DNA of 45,236 bases from a virus. The notes under the pieces were generated by a model. The model worked only from the letters and a program-made list of their open reading frames with translations, was not told where the DNA came from and ran no database searches. The DNA lies in IMG/VR virus record IMGVR_UViG_3300042565_003438, positions 1 through 45,236 of that record. One strand, given 5' to 3'. Shown here in pieces: positions 31,682 to 39,923 of the stretch (the first letter of the stretch is position 1; each line of letters begins with the position of its first letter). A program made the translations under genes and the position numbers.

Positions 31682-33796
31682 CTACTTTTTGGCCCCCTCG
31701 GGGAAGATCGTGTAGGACTTCTTGCCGCCGACTCGGATCGAGACCACCCCGCGGCCCTGGGCCTCGAGCTTGCCGAGCTGGATGCCGAACCACCTCGCCG
31801 AGTTGCGGCCGACGATGTTGCGCAGGCTGTCATAGAGGAAGATGTCCTGCATGAGAGCTGTCGCGGTTCCAGACCACGCCTCATTCTCGCCGTTGCGAGA
31901 TCTCTCGAGCATGAAGGCCGACAGCACCTCGTCGAGCACCGCCGCGTCCGTGCTCTCGCCGGCCGCGAGCCGAAGTTCTGGATGGTGGTATCCCCTGATT
32001 CCGTATCGCGCCTGTTCTGAGATGCATTCCTCTGGCACGTCAAACTCGACCAGCCACGCGGCGAGATAGGGAAGTTCTCGGATGATCGTGTCCTGGAGGA
32101 CGTGCCTCTCTGGAAACATCTTGTCGACGGTGGCGGCCCTGAAGAGCATGATCTTGTCAAGGATCGACGTGTCGAGATCAGGCAGGATGCGGAGCGACTC
32201 GGCGTCGAGGTTTCCGGTGATGATCACGCGGCCAGTCCACTCGACCATGACCGAATCCTGGAACTTGGCATGGTATTCAAAGGTCGTGTTGGCCGTGACC
32301 TTCTTGAGCAGGCTCGAGAACTTCTTGTGGTCTGCCGAGCTGTCGCCGGGCGTCGCGTCGTCGACTGACCACAGGCCGTGATGGAACAGCTCCTTGTTGA
32401 ACGAGGATGCTCCCAGAAGAAACTGGGTCGCGTCCTGGTGACCTCCGACCAGACCAGAGACGATCCTGTTGGACAGCAGGGTCTTGCCCTGCCCGGGCTC
32501 ACCGGCGATGAACAGGGCCTGTCCCTGCTTCGGGGCCCCGTCGAGCGCCGAGCAGTAGAACCTCTTGAGCCACGACAGAAAATAGAGCAGCTGCTCGTCG
32601 TTGTCAAAGAACTTCTCAAGAAATCCACTGAGCCACGGAAAGCGGTCTCCCCAGTCGGCGACCGATTCGGCCGGCCTGAGCGGCATGACCCTGGCCGTGT
32701 TGAGGACTCGCTTGCCCATGAACTCGATCATGCCCGGCGGCAGGTAGACGAACGGGGCCGCTCCCACGACGCGCCTGTGCTGGTCGACCGTGAAGAGCGC
32801 GTGCTCGACTTCTGAGAAGGTCGCGTTCTTTTCTTTCTCGGCGGCCAGCCCCTGCTCGACCTTGAGCCAGCGACCCATCTCCCTCTCGGCACGCGCCTCC
32901 CACTTGCCGTCGGCCGACTGATACCAGTAGTTCTTGCCGTCATACCAGACTCCGTCGATCACCTCGCTGAGCCTGCTCGACGTGAACTGCTCAACGAAGC
33001 GACTTCCGAAGATCTTCGACCACGGCACGAAGCCAGACGAGCCGGTGAAGCACTGCATCCCGGTTGGCCTGACGATCGCGGCAGTCGGGTTGTCTGCCAT
33101 CGGGTCCCAGAACCGCACTCCTCGAGATCCCTCGACAAAGGGTCCGTTCCAGCGACCGGGAAAGCGCTGATGGAGCTCGTTCTCGAGAACGTCGAGCGGG
33201 ATCGAGTCGCCGGTCCACTTGACTGACTCGGATGACTTCAGCATCCAGCCCTCGACGACCGCGGCATCGAGGGGCGGCGCCCCATCGATCTCCATCCAGT
33301 CGCGGCCGACGTCGTAGTAGATGGTCGGGTTGAGAAAGGCCGAGTCGAAGTCGAAGCCGGGCAGGAGGCCACGCAGGTCGAGCGACTTGGCCGCCGCCCT
33401 GAGCGTCTTGATCAGGACAGATCCCGACGCGACAAGAACCGGGCGGTCCAGAATCCACACCAGTCTGGCTCCCCCGGATGGTGTCCTGTGGGCCCAGGTC
33501 GGCGGAGTGGCATCGCACCTGCCCAGCATCGACTCGAGGTCAGAGATGTCAATCTCGGAATCGTAGTCGGCCACCAGGGCGTGGATGGAATGGACCGGAT
33601 TTGCGTCCTTGTGCAGCCGCAGGCTCGGGATGAGCCCCGTGAAGCCGCAATAGAGGCAGTGCTCGGTCGTGTCCTGCGCGAGCCATTCCTTGTAGAGTCG
33701 CTTGGTCTTGAACTTGGGCACCTCGGAAACAAACTCCCAGGGCCTGAGCATCTCCACGTCCTGCGTGACGAGATTCGTGATGCACGGGAACTTCAT
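31682..33796 (-). CDS. Primase-helicase
   Basis: 704 residues. The N-terminal part carries an archaeo-eukaryotic-primase-like acidic motif (VADYDSE, D77/D79/E81) and the later RTPSGGARLVW, as in phage and plasmid primases. The C-terminal part has a superfamily-3-type ATPase: Walker A GEPGQGKT (Lys 438), an acidic motif WSVDDATPG and VIITGNLD as sensor region. A Cys pair (HCLYCGF, 47-50) may bind metal. It would prime and unwind at the fork for the family A polymerase encoded upstream. It overlaps the preceding gene by 4 bp; its end lies 47 nt before the -35 of P2. Confidence 0.8.
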   Translation of the reverse strand: MKFPCITNLVTQDVEMLRPWEFVSEVPKFKTKRLYKEWLAQDTTEHCLYCGFTGLIPSLRLHKDANPVHSIHALVADYDSEIDISDLESMLGRCDATPPTWAHRTPSGGARLVWILDRPVLVASGSVLIKTLRAAAKSLDLRGLLPGFDFDSAFLNPTIYYDVGRDWMEIDGAPPLDAAVVEGWMLKSSESVKWTGDSIPLDVLENELHQRFPGRWNGPFVEGSRGVRFWDPMADNPTAAIVRPTGMQCFTGSSGFVPWSKIFGSRFVEQFTSSRLSEVIDGVWYDGKNYWYQSADGKWEARAEREMGRWLKVEQGLAAEKEKNATFSEVEHALFTVDQHRRVVGAAPFVYLPPGMIEFMGKRVLNTARVMPLRPAESVADWGDRFPWLSGFLEKFFDNDEQLLYFLSWLKRFYCSALDGAPKQGQALFIAGEPGQGKTLLSNRIVSGLVGGHQDATQFLLGASSFNKELFHHGLWSVDDATPGDSSADHKKFSSLLKKVTANTTFEYHAKFQDSVMVEWTGRVIITGNLDAESLRILPDLDTSILDKIMLFRAATVDKMFPERHVLQDTIIRELPYLAAWLVEFDVPEECISEQARYGIRGYHHPELRLAAGESTDAAVLDEVLSAFMLERSRNGENEAWSGTATALMQDIFLYDSLRNIVGRNSARWFGIQLGKLEAQGRGVVSIRVGGKKSYTIFPEGAKK

Positions 33797-34278
33797 ACGC
33801 CGACACAGCCGATGGCGCGGTTGATGACAATGTTGCTGAACTTCTCGAGTTCCTCGGTGGTGCAGCCCATGGCATTGGGATGCCGGGCTTCCACGATGCG
33901 GGCTCCCAGAAACTGGTCATCCCAGAAAAACAGCGGCATCTCCTGTCGAAGCCGGTCAATGCCCGCGGCCGCGCGCCTTCCGAGAACCCCGATGGTCTTC
34001 GGGCGCTGCTCGAGAATGACTCGCAGCATGTGCTCGTGGTCGGGATCTCCGGCGGCCCGGTGGTCGCCGAGCAGGGGCTGAGGATGCGCGTTGTCCCACC
34101 AGATGTCGTGAAACATCGGGCCGAACAGGCCAAGAAGGCGACGTCCGGTCATCGTCGTCGCGAGAAGTTCGCGGCGGAACTGGACGTCGTGCATGTAGGA
34201 CTGCAGAATCGCGGGGTCTGTCTCAGGCGGAAACCATGGGTTCTGCAGGAAGATGACGGTGGTGTGGGCGAGGCTCAT
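33793..34278 (-). CDS. Possible uracil-DNA-glycosylase-like protein
   Basis: 161 residues. The N-terminal FLQNPWFPP and the later pattern RPKTIGVLGRRAAAGI (strand then helix) and ARHPNAMG recall the uracil-DNA glycosylase superfamily, where a motif near the N-terminus and an HP-x-x motif near the C-terminus line the base pocket. The match is suggestive only. It starts 10 nt after a promoter and overlaps the primase-helicase, so the two form one unit. If real, it would repair or screen uracil in phage DNA. Confidence 0.55.
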   Translation of the reverse strand: MSLAHTTVIFLQNPWFPPETDPAILQSYMHDVQFRRELLATTMTGRRLLGLFGPMFHDIWWDNAHPQPLLGDHRAAGDPDHEHMLRVILEQRPKTIGVLGRRAAAGIDRLRQEMPLFFWDDQFLGARIVEARHPNAMGCTTEELEKFSNIVINRAIGCVGV

Positions 34279-34288
34279 GACGTGCTCG

Positions 34289-34317
34289 ATTGTAGGTTGG
34301 CTGGCTGTCGCTGTGAA
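34289..34317 (-). promoter_or_regulatory. Promoter P4 for UDG-like/primase unit
   Basis: On the minus strand: TTCACA (34317-34312, 5/6 to consensus), 17 nt, TACAAT (34294-34289, 5/6), then 10 nt to ATG 34278. The spacer contains ACAGCCAGCCA, shared with P1 and P3. Confidence 0.7.
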
Positions 34318-34326
34318 ATGTCGACT

Positions 34327-35184
34327 TCACCGAGCGAGTTCTTTCCAGTTTTCTGACGACCCCCAGGGCTCCGGAACCTCCGTGATCTCGGGATACTGAC
34401 ACTCATAGGACTCCACGAGCTCGGGATTCTTCCCAGAATCGACGATCTCCCAGATGCAGTTGCGGGACTGCCGCGGGAACATCGGGGCAAAGATCGTGGC
34501 CAGGTAGTTGGTGTCGTAGTAGCCGCGAAGACGCTCGAAGATCTCGCGCTGGGCCGGCGTGAATTCTTCCTTGTAGTCCTTGATCGAGGCGAATGTCCCG
34601 TGGACGGCCTGGATCATCCAGCCCTCGCGCTCGAAGACGGCCCCGAGAGTCTCGTGACGCATCTCGTTGACGTGGTTGTCGGCACAGGTCTTGACGTCCC
34701 AGCAGGGAGTCGAGATGAAGGCGCGCCCGTCCTTTTTCAGCATCTCTCTGAACGAGTCAAGCATGCGGAGCATGTGCTCCGGTTCGACGTGTTCAAGGAC
34801 CTCGAGACACACGATGATGTCGACCTGGTTGGCAAACTCGTCGGTCGCGTCGCAGATGTCGGTCTTCTCGTATGCCTCGAGCGGAAACTTGCCCGAGTGG
34901 AACACCTCGATCGCCTCGTCGAGGATCGGCCCGACGTCGATCCCAATGTAGCGCTTCGGGATGTAGCGAGAGCTGTAGAGCGTCTTTGCCATCGGGAGTT
35001 CACGGCCGCAGCCGACGTCGAGAATGGTCGCCTCGGCATAGGCCTTGCCCTCTGACAGGCGGCGCATGATGTGGCTCCATCTCAGACAGTGGGCGATGTA
35101 GTCGCGATGCAAGAATCCGCGTTTCTCGGCGGTGTCGAGCGACAAGAATGTCGTGTCTACGGTTTTTCCTCTTTTGTTTGCCAT
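34327..35184 (-). CDS. Class I SAM-dependent methyltransferase
   Basis: 285 residues. SAM-binding motif I at 54-60 (ILDVGCG), acidic ribose-binding strand (YIGIDVG), and motif IV-like CLEVLEHVEPEH with STPCWD after it. This is the fold of small-molecule, sugar or nucleotide methyltransferases. There is no DNA-methylase catalytic motif (DPPY or PCQ), so base methylation is not evident. It is 6 nt after the thymidylate-synthase-family gene, in the nucleotide block, so it might act on a modified nucleotide; that is inference. Confidence 0.76.
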   Translation of the reverse strand: MANKRGKTVDTTFLSLDTAEKRGFLHRDYIAHCLRWSHIMRRLSEGKAYAEATILDVGCGRELPMAKTLYSSRYIPKRYIGIDVGPILDEAIEVFHSGKFPLEAYEKTDICDATDEFANQVDIIVCLEVLEHVEPEHMLRMLDSFREMLKKDGRAFISTPCWDVKTCADNHVNEMRHETLGAVFEREGWMIQAVHGTFASIKDYKEEFTPAQREIFERLRGYYDTNYLATIFAPMFPRQSRNCIWEIVDSGKNPELVESYECQYPEITEVPEPWGSSENWKELAR

Positions 35185-35190
35185 GACGTT

Positions 35191-36048
35191 TTATTTTGTG
35201 GGTTGGTTGTTTGTGTTCAGGAGACGATCCTCAAAGGACTTAAAAAATCCATGAGGCTCGTTGAGATTCGGGGTGACGGAATACTCGCCGATGATCGCGG
35301 CAAGGTAGCCGTGGACAAAGCCGCGCTCAATTCGATGACCAGCGACGGCATCAAAGTCATGTCCCTCTGACCAGTCGTGGTTGTGCCAGCCGGAAAGGGT
35401 CTCGAGATCCTTCTCGTAGATGTGATGAGATCCGGCGTTGAGATGCAGGGTGCCGAGCTGGAGGTCCATGCCCTCGTCGCGCAGCGCCTCGAGAATGTGC
35501 CACGACAGCATCGAGAAGTTGAAGACATCATACGGAAACCCGAGCCAGACGTCACTTGAACGCATCGTGTCGATGCAGTGGAGCAGCCCGTCGCGGATCA
35601 GCCACTGGACGGCCACCGTGCAGGGCACGTCCTTCGTGTGCGGCGGATTCTCTCTCCATATCGTGAGAACTGCCTGGCGCGTGTCGCGGTCTCTCTTGAG
35701 CGTGTTCACGACGTATTCGACCTGCCGCGCGATCTTGGGTCCGTAGGCCCCAAAGAATGTCTCCCCGTCGTCGGAAAACTTCTTGATCGCCGAGCAGTAT
35801 CGTCCGATCGATTCGACGTCGCGGCGGCCGGCAAGAATCCACCAGGCCTCGGCCGCCATGAAGCGGTAGCTCAGCCGGCGCTTCTTTGTCAGAACGACCG
35901 GAAACGCCATGTCGACTGCCACCGTGTTGTTGATGATCTCGCGGACCGGCATGCCGCGTGGACTGTATCGACGGCCGTTGAGAGACACGTCTGCGATGAG
36001 CTGAAGCCACGCCTCGGTGGCGGTCTTTGGGATCTTGTCGTTGTTCAT
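35191..36048 (-). CDS. Thymidylate-synthase-family enzyme, probable dCMP hydroxymethylase or methylase
   Basis: 285 residues with the thymidylate synthase fold throughout: FPVVLTKKRRLSYRF, AAEAWWILAG, FGAYGPKI, catalytic Cys 143 in DVPCTVAVQW, and RSSDVWLGFPYDVFNF. In thymidylate synthase the last motif reads PFN, and that Asn binds the uracil ring of dUMP. Here it is Asp 174 (FPYD), as in dCMP hydroxymethylases such as T4 gp42. The enzyme should therefore use dCMP with methylene-tetrahydrofolate, giving hydroxymethyl-dCMP or methyl-dCMP. The next genes upstream are a dNMP kinase and a Nudix hydrolase, which fits a pathway for modified cytosine in phage DNA. Starts in a 4-bp overlap with the kinase. 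Confidence 0.8.
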   Translation of the reverse strand: MNNDKIPKTATEAWLQLIADVSLNGRRYSPRGMPVREIINNTVAVDMAFPVVLTKKRRLSYRFMAAEAWWILAGRRDVESIGRYCSAIKKFSDDGETFFGAYGPKIARQVEYVVNTLKRDRDTRQAVLTIWRENPPHTKDVPCTVAVQWLIRDGLLHCIDTMRSSDVWLGFPYDVFNFSMLSWHILEALRDEGMDLQLGTLHLNAGSHHIYEKDLETLSGWHNHDWSEGHDFDAVAGHRIERGFVHGYLAAIIGEYSVTPNLNEPHGFFKSFEDRLLNTNNQPTK

Positions 36049-36731
36049 TTGATGAGATTCAGTTCGTTGAGAAGAAGCACGCGATCTTTCACGAGGTCCT
36101 CGGCATGCACGTTGAAGTCAGTCGCCTCGAGCATGGCCGAGGCAATGTCCTGGACGTCCTGGACGTGCATGGACATGTCATGAGACGTCTGTCCCATCTG
36201 CTCGTAGTCATAGAGGTGTGCCATCAGGGGACGAGCGTTGCCGAATCCACGTAGTGTCTCGCAGTGGCCGAGATTGGTCGTGGTGTGGTCGGTTCCGTGC
36301 CACCAGTCAAAATAGCAGCAGACCAGGTCGCGGTAGCGATCGTCTGGCTCATACATCTCATGACGTTCCTCGCGGGAGCGACGCAGCGACTCAAACATCC
36401 GTTCGGGACTCGAGAGCAGACAGACGACATAGGTCACTCCGAGACACGACATGACCCGATCGAGAACGGCGGCCTCGGCAGAGATCGGTGACCCGCCACG
36501 GTAGGCGGCGGCATACAGCTGCTCCGAGGGCCAGTGTCTGTCGATCAAGACGGGCTTCTCGATCGACCAGTGGACTGCCAGGGCGAGAGACATCGCCTGA
36601 TGCTCATACATTCTCTTGCGCAGCGGAAGATGCAGGTAGCGGGCCCCGGTCTGGCGCATGTATTCGCGTCCCCACGTCGTCTTGCCGACGGCATCGGGTC
36701 CCTCAAGGACAATGATCGGGTGGCGCTTCAT
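36045..36731 (-). CDS. Thymidylate kinase-like dNMP kinase
   Basis: 228 residues. P-loop EGPDAVGKTT at 10-19, then DRHWPSEQLYAAAY (the DR(F/H)-type motif of thymidylate kinases) and LLSSPERMFESLRRSREER as the LID-like arginine region. It should phosphorylate a deoxynucleoside monophosphate. Its direct coupling to the probable dCMP-modifying enzyme suggests its substrate may be the modified dCMP; this is not shown by the sequence. Overlaps both neighbours by 4 bp. Confidence 0.73.
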   Translation of the reverse strand: MKRHPIIVLEGPDAVGKTTWGREYMRQTGARYLHLPLRKRMYEHQAMSLALAVHWSIEKPVLIDRHWPSEQLYAAAYRGGSPISAEAAVLDRVMSCLGVTYVVCLLSSPERMFESLRRSREERHEMYEPDDRYRDLVCCYFDWWHGTDHTTTNLGHCETLRGFGNARPLMAHLYDYEQMGQTSHDMSMHVQDVQDIASAMLEATDFNVHAEDLVKDRVLLLNELNLIK

Positions 36732-37219
36732 AGGGTCTGGATCAGGCGCTTGGCGACGGTCCTGAGAACTGGCTGAAGAGAGCTCGCGAACATCGCCGGC
36801 TTTCCGTCAAGCATGGGATTGGGCGAGGCGAGATCATCGAGTGACATGAAGACAAGGTAGTCGTGCTTGTCGGGCTCGACGTTGCGGGCGACGAGCTGGA
36901 GATCACGGGCGGCGACAGACCATACACCGATCACCCAGTCCAGACCATCCCCATTGTCATTGCGGTAGATCGTCTGAAACTCGACACGGAAGCAGTTGTC
37001 TGGCTCGATCGCCATCTCCTCGCGGAGCTCACGAAGAAGACCCTCCTCGAACGGTTCGCCATGCTCAAGAAGTCCCGCCGGGGTCGACAGGCAGTTCTTG
37101 GCAGAGCGGACGCGGTCGCCGCGCCACATCATCGCAACCATTCGGGTGATCGGATCATAGGGCACGGCCATGACGGTGAAGTGCGGCAGCGGATCTGGGA
37201 GTGATCTTGGCTCGGTCAT
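36728..37219 (-). CDS. Nudix hydrolase
   Basis: 163 residues. Nudix box from Gly 49: G-x5-E55-x7-R63-E64-L-R-E67-E68, with the usual later Gly replaced by Ala (EEMAI). This motif binds metal and cleaves nucleoside diphosphates linked to another group. In a phage it could remove unmodified or damaged dNTPs, or NAD-like caps. It is coupled by 4-bp overlaps to the kinase and to a 60-aa gene. Confidence 0.82.
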   Translation of the reverse strand: MTEPRSLPDPLPHFTVMAVPYDPITRMVAMMWRGDRVRSAKNCLSTPAGLLEHGEPFEEGLLRELREEMAIEPDNCFRVEFQTIYRNDNGDGLDWVIGVWSVAARDLQLVARNVEPDKHDYLVFMSLDDLASPNPMLDGKPAMFASSLQPVLRTVAKRLIQTL

Positions 37220-37398
37220 GACTGGGCCCTCTTCTCGAGGTAGTGGTCGGCCGCCTCGATCGCGAGATCGATGGCCTTGGTTGGGTTGACGCTGATCTTG
37301 CCCGACAGGATTCCGGCGGCGCAGAACATGACAAGCACGTCGCGCATGTTGACCTCATCGATGTCGGGTGACTTCTTGGTGTTGTGGTTTGGGTTCAT
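37216..37398 (-). CDS. Small protein, 60 aa
   Basis: Start at ATG 37398 (MNPNHNTKKSPDIDEV), overlapping the polymerase stop by 4 bp; its stop overlaps the Nudix start in the same way. Helical, with LVMFCAAGILSG and AIDLAIEAADHYLEKR. No recognised family. The double overlap is the main evidence that it is real. Confidence 0.68.
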   Translation of the reverse strand: MNPNHNTKKSPDIDEVNMRDVLVMFCAAGILSGKISVNPTKAIDLAIEAADHYLEKRAQS

Positions 37399-39164
37399 TT
37401 GAGATAGTGCGGACTCGCGTGGGCCTCCGAGTCGAGAGCGATTCCTGGCATCCATTCACATTCCTGGGCCATGATCTCTCTGACGGTCTCGAGGGCGTCG
37501 TCGACCTGGTCGGCGGGAATCTCGTCGGTCACGACCTCGTCGTGCACGGCGAAGAGAGTCGGGATTCCGGCCTCCTCGATCTTGAGAAGCTTCTCGTAGA
37601 AGCAGTCGCGGGCCGTCGCCTGGATGATGTTTTCCACTCCAAGACTTCCCCACATGCGGTTGACCCGGCCGGTCGCCAGGGTGGCGGTGAGCTGCCCCTT
37701 GTCGCGGCGGACGTCGCGGTAGCGCATCGTGTTCCATGACGGCAGGTCGATCTCGAGGTCCTGGCCAACGGACGTCTCGAACCTGCGCTGGATGCGGTTC
37801 CAGAAATCCACGATGAGTCGCTCCTTGCGGCGGAAGTCGCCGACCTGCAGCTTGGCGTCTCTGAGAGAGATTCGGTGGCCATACTGGTTCCAGCAGTAAT
37901 CGACGAAGCGCTCGGCGCCGCAGCCGTAAGAAAGACCAAGGACACGCATCTTGCACATCGCATAGAGGTTGGGATCCTCCTTCTTGAGGCTGGTGCCCTT
38001 CCAGTTGAGCGTCTGGATCGCATGGACCTGGTAGACTGAGATGCCGCGGTTGATCATCTCGATCTTGCGCTCGTCGTCGACGAGCCAGGCAAGAGTGCGC
38101 GGCTCGATCTGTGCCAGGTCGGCGATCACGATCTGGCCGCCGTGCATCGCGTGGATGGCGCGGCGCATGTCGACTCCCTCGAAAGGATCTCGCTGGAATC
38201 CCTGGACGTTGAAGCCCTGGTCTCCACTGGTGCGCTTGGTGTGGGCTCCGCAGTATTTCTGACTGAAGTCAATCCGGCCGTCTGGGCGGATGCGGTCACG
38301 CATCGTCATGAGCTTGGTCATGAGAAGATTGGCCTTGCGATACCGGCGCATCTCGCGCACCCACGGGATCTCGGGATGCTCGTCTTCCCAGCGCTGGCAG
38401 TCGGTCGAATCCTCGGCGAGCGACTTCGGGGGAGTGATCCCGAGCTTGCGGCACTCCTCGGCGACGGCGATCGGAGAAAGGACGGCGCGCTCCTCGGCCT
38501 TGCCGTTGGCCCAGGGCAGGAGGTTTCTGGCCTCCCAGCAGGCGCGGTCGAGTGTCTGGATCGACCGGTCAAGATACTCGCGGTCGGCGGGAAGTCCACG
38601 CAGACACTGCAGGGTGGTCATGAGGCTGATCTTCTTCTCGGCGTCTGGCCACAGATGCGCGTGGGACTCCCAGATCTTCCAGCACCACTCGGCGTCTCGC
38701 TCGGCATATTCGACAACCTCTCGCCAGTCGGGACTGACTCGCAGCTCGCGGTATGTCTTGTTCTCCATCTTCTTGCGGGCATCCTTTGACACGTCGACGT
38801 TGAACATGGCCAAGCAGGACTTCTTGAGATCTCTGGGATGCCCGAGCCAGCATGACAGGTTCGCGGTGCAGTGCCATTCCGATGGATCGATGTCCTGGAC
38901 CTCTGGATGAAGTTCCTGATAGCGTCGCCAGACGCGGGCATCGAACGCGGCGTTGTGGCTGACCCAGGTTCGGTCATTGATCGACTCCCAGTCAAACTCT
39001 GAGGGATGACCGACAAACGAGCCCTCCTCGGCGTGGACTGCCACGAGATAGATCTCGACCTCGGGATGCCGGAGATACTGGTCGACACCCATGTTGCGCA
39101 GCCCGATCTTCTTCTTGGGGAAAAAGCTGCTCTCGAAGTCGACGGCGACGTGATCTCTGGTCAT
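37395..39164 (-). CDS. DNA polymerase, family A, with 3'-5' exonuclease
   Basis: 589 residues. Exonuclease motifs: D9-x-E11 (VDFESS), HNAAFDAR, and YAERDAEW. Polymerase motif A ADLAQIEPRT (Asp 349), motif B CKMRVLGLSYG (Lys 405) and motif C VHDEV (His 541, Asp 542). The motif B residue matching E. coli Pol I Phe762 is Leu 409. The length fits compact phage PolA enzymes lacking a 5'-3' nuclease. It replicates the phage genome together with the primase-helicase. Overlaps the genes on both sides by 4 bp. Confidence 0.93.
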   Translation of the reverse strand: MTRDHVAVDFESSFFPKKKIGLRNMGVDQYLRHPEVEIYLVAVHAEEGSFVGHPSEFDWESINDRTWVSHNAAFDARVWRRYQELHPEVQDIDPSEWHCTANLSCWLGHPRDLKKSCLAMFNVDVSKDARKKMENKTYRELRVSPDWREVVEYAERDAEWCWKIWESHAHLWPDAEKKISLMTTLQCLRGLPADREYLDRSIQTLDRACWEARNLLPWANGKAEERAVLSPIAVAEECRKLGITPPKSLAEDSTDCQRWEDEHPEIPWVREMRRYRKANLLMTKLMTMRDRIRPDGRIDFSQKYCGAHTKRTSGDQGFNVQGFQRDPFEGVDMRRAIHAMHGGQIVIADLAQIEPRTLAWLVDDERKIEMINRGISVYQVHAIQTLNWKGTSLKKEDPNLYAMCKMRVLGLSYGCGAERFVDYCWNQYGHRISLRDAKLQVGDFRRKERLIVDFWNRIQRRFETSVGQDLEIDLPSWNTMRYRDVRRDKGQLTATLATGRVNRMWGSLGVENIIQATARDCFYEKLLKIEEAGIPTLFAVHDEVVTDEIPADQVDDALETVREIMAQECEWMPGIALDSEAHASPHYLK

Positions 39165-39874
39165 TCGCTCATCTCCTCCTGTGGCGCGAAGCGGCTCTGC
39201 AGGACTGTGTATCCGCCGGCGAGTGCCTCGTCATATCTCTTCTGGGCCCAGTCTGGAAGCTCATCGACGACGGGCCACATGAACCTCTGCAGGGTGGTCT
39301 TGAACTCTGGCTCGCGGTCCTGCTGTTTTTCTTCGATCGAGTGCAGCATCGACGCGACCCTGGCGATCTCGGCAGAGCCGGTCGCGAACATGCGAGCAAG
39401 CATGTCGTCATGCATCGTGCGGATCTCGATGGCGCGCAGATGGAACGGCTCGGCGGCCCGCATGACGATATCCTCATGGAGTCCAATGAGCGACATCCAG
39501 TGTCCGCGGCGCTGAAACTCTTCGGCCATCGACTGCCAGGCCTTGCGGGCCTCGGCCTCGAGAGAAGTCGCGCCGGCGTCGGACGTCTCCTCGACAGAGA
39601 CACAGACGGCCGGATTCTCGGCGGCGGCCCGCCAGATCCATGGCTCAGACCTGGTCGTCGGTCCCCCGATGATGACATTGGTGACGTCGAGACGGGGAAT
39701 CGTCGCGACATCGGTGAGGTTCGCGAGAAACCTGTAGATGACCCCGATCGGCTGGCGGTTCTTCTTGAACTCGCAGTCGGTCACGAGGACACGGTGGACA
39801 TGAAATGGAAGATGCGGAAGAAGCATGAAAGTGGGGCAGACGTTTTGGCCGCGGTCTGCCAGCGCGGGTGTCAT
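39161..39874 (-). CDS. Unknown protein upstream of DNA polymerase
   Basis: 237 residues if started at ATG 39874; a TTG at 39919, just 4 nt after the previous stop, and an ATG at 39826 are alternatives, and none has a good ribosome-binding site. The N-terminal half is beta-rich (HRVLVTDCEF, VTNVIIGGP) and the C-terminal half helical (HDDMLARMFATGSAEIARVA). No family recognised. It overlaps the polymerase gene by 4 bp, so a replication role is possible from context. Confidence 0.65.
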   Translation of the reverse strand: MTPALADRGQNVCPTFMLLPHLPFHVHRVLVTDCEFKKNRQPIGVIYRFLANLTDVATIPRLDVTNVIIGGPTTRSEPWIWRAAAENPAVCVSVEETSDAGATSLEAEARKAWQSMAEEFQRRGHWMSLIGLHEDIVMRAAEPFHLRAIEIRTMHDDMLARMFATGSAEIARVASMLHSIEEKQQDREPEFKTTLQRFMWPVVDELPDWAQKRYDEALAGGYTVLQSRFAPQEEMSE

Positions 39875-39923
39875 GAGCTGCCGGGCGCGCCACTGCAAAG
39901 AGGACGCCCGGTCACCCAAATGT

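Noticed and set aside
31670-31682. Hairpin GCCCT/AGGGC at the end of the primase-helicase gene as a terminator
   Set aside because: In the minus direction it is followed by A-runs, not T-runs. The T-run in plus orientation lies where no plus transcript is expected.
35185-35215. AACCAACCCACAAAATAAAA before the methyltransferase as a fifth promoter
   Set aside because: It overlaps the coding end of the TS-family gene, has no -10 hexamer 10 nt before the ATG and no acceptable -35.
36045-36731. Kinase as T4 gp1-type dNMP kinase specific for hydroxymethyl-dCMP
   Set aside because: The motifs fit the thymidylate kinase-like family in general; specificity cannot be read from sequence, so I kept the general call.
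38142-39515. Plus-strand frames of 150-215 codons across the DNA polymerase and the gene upstream of it
   Set aside because: They are antisense to an unmistakable family A polymerase and contain no recognisable motif.
39874-39919. TTG start at 39919 for the gene upstream of the polymerase
   Set aside because: It would close the gap to the previous gene but has no ribosome-binding site and the extra 15 residues look non-conserved; ATG 39874 was kept, with low certainty.
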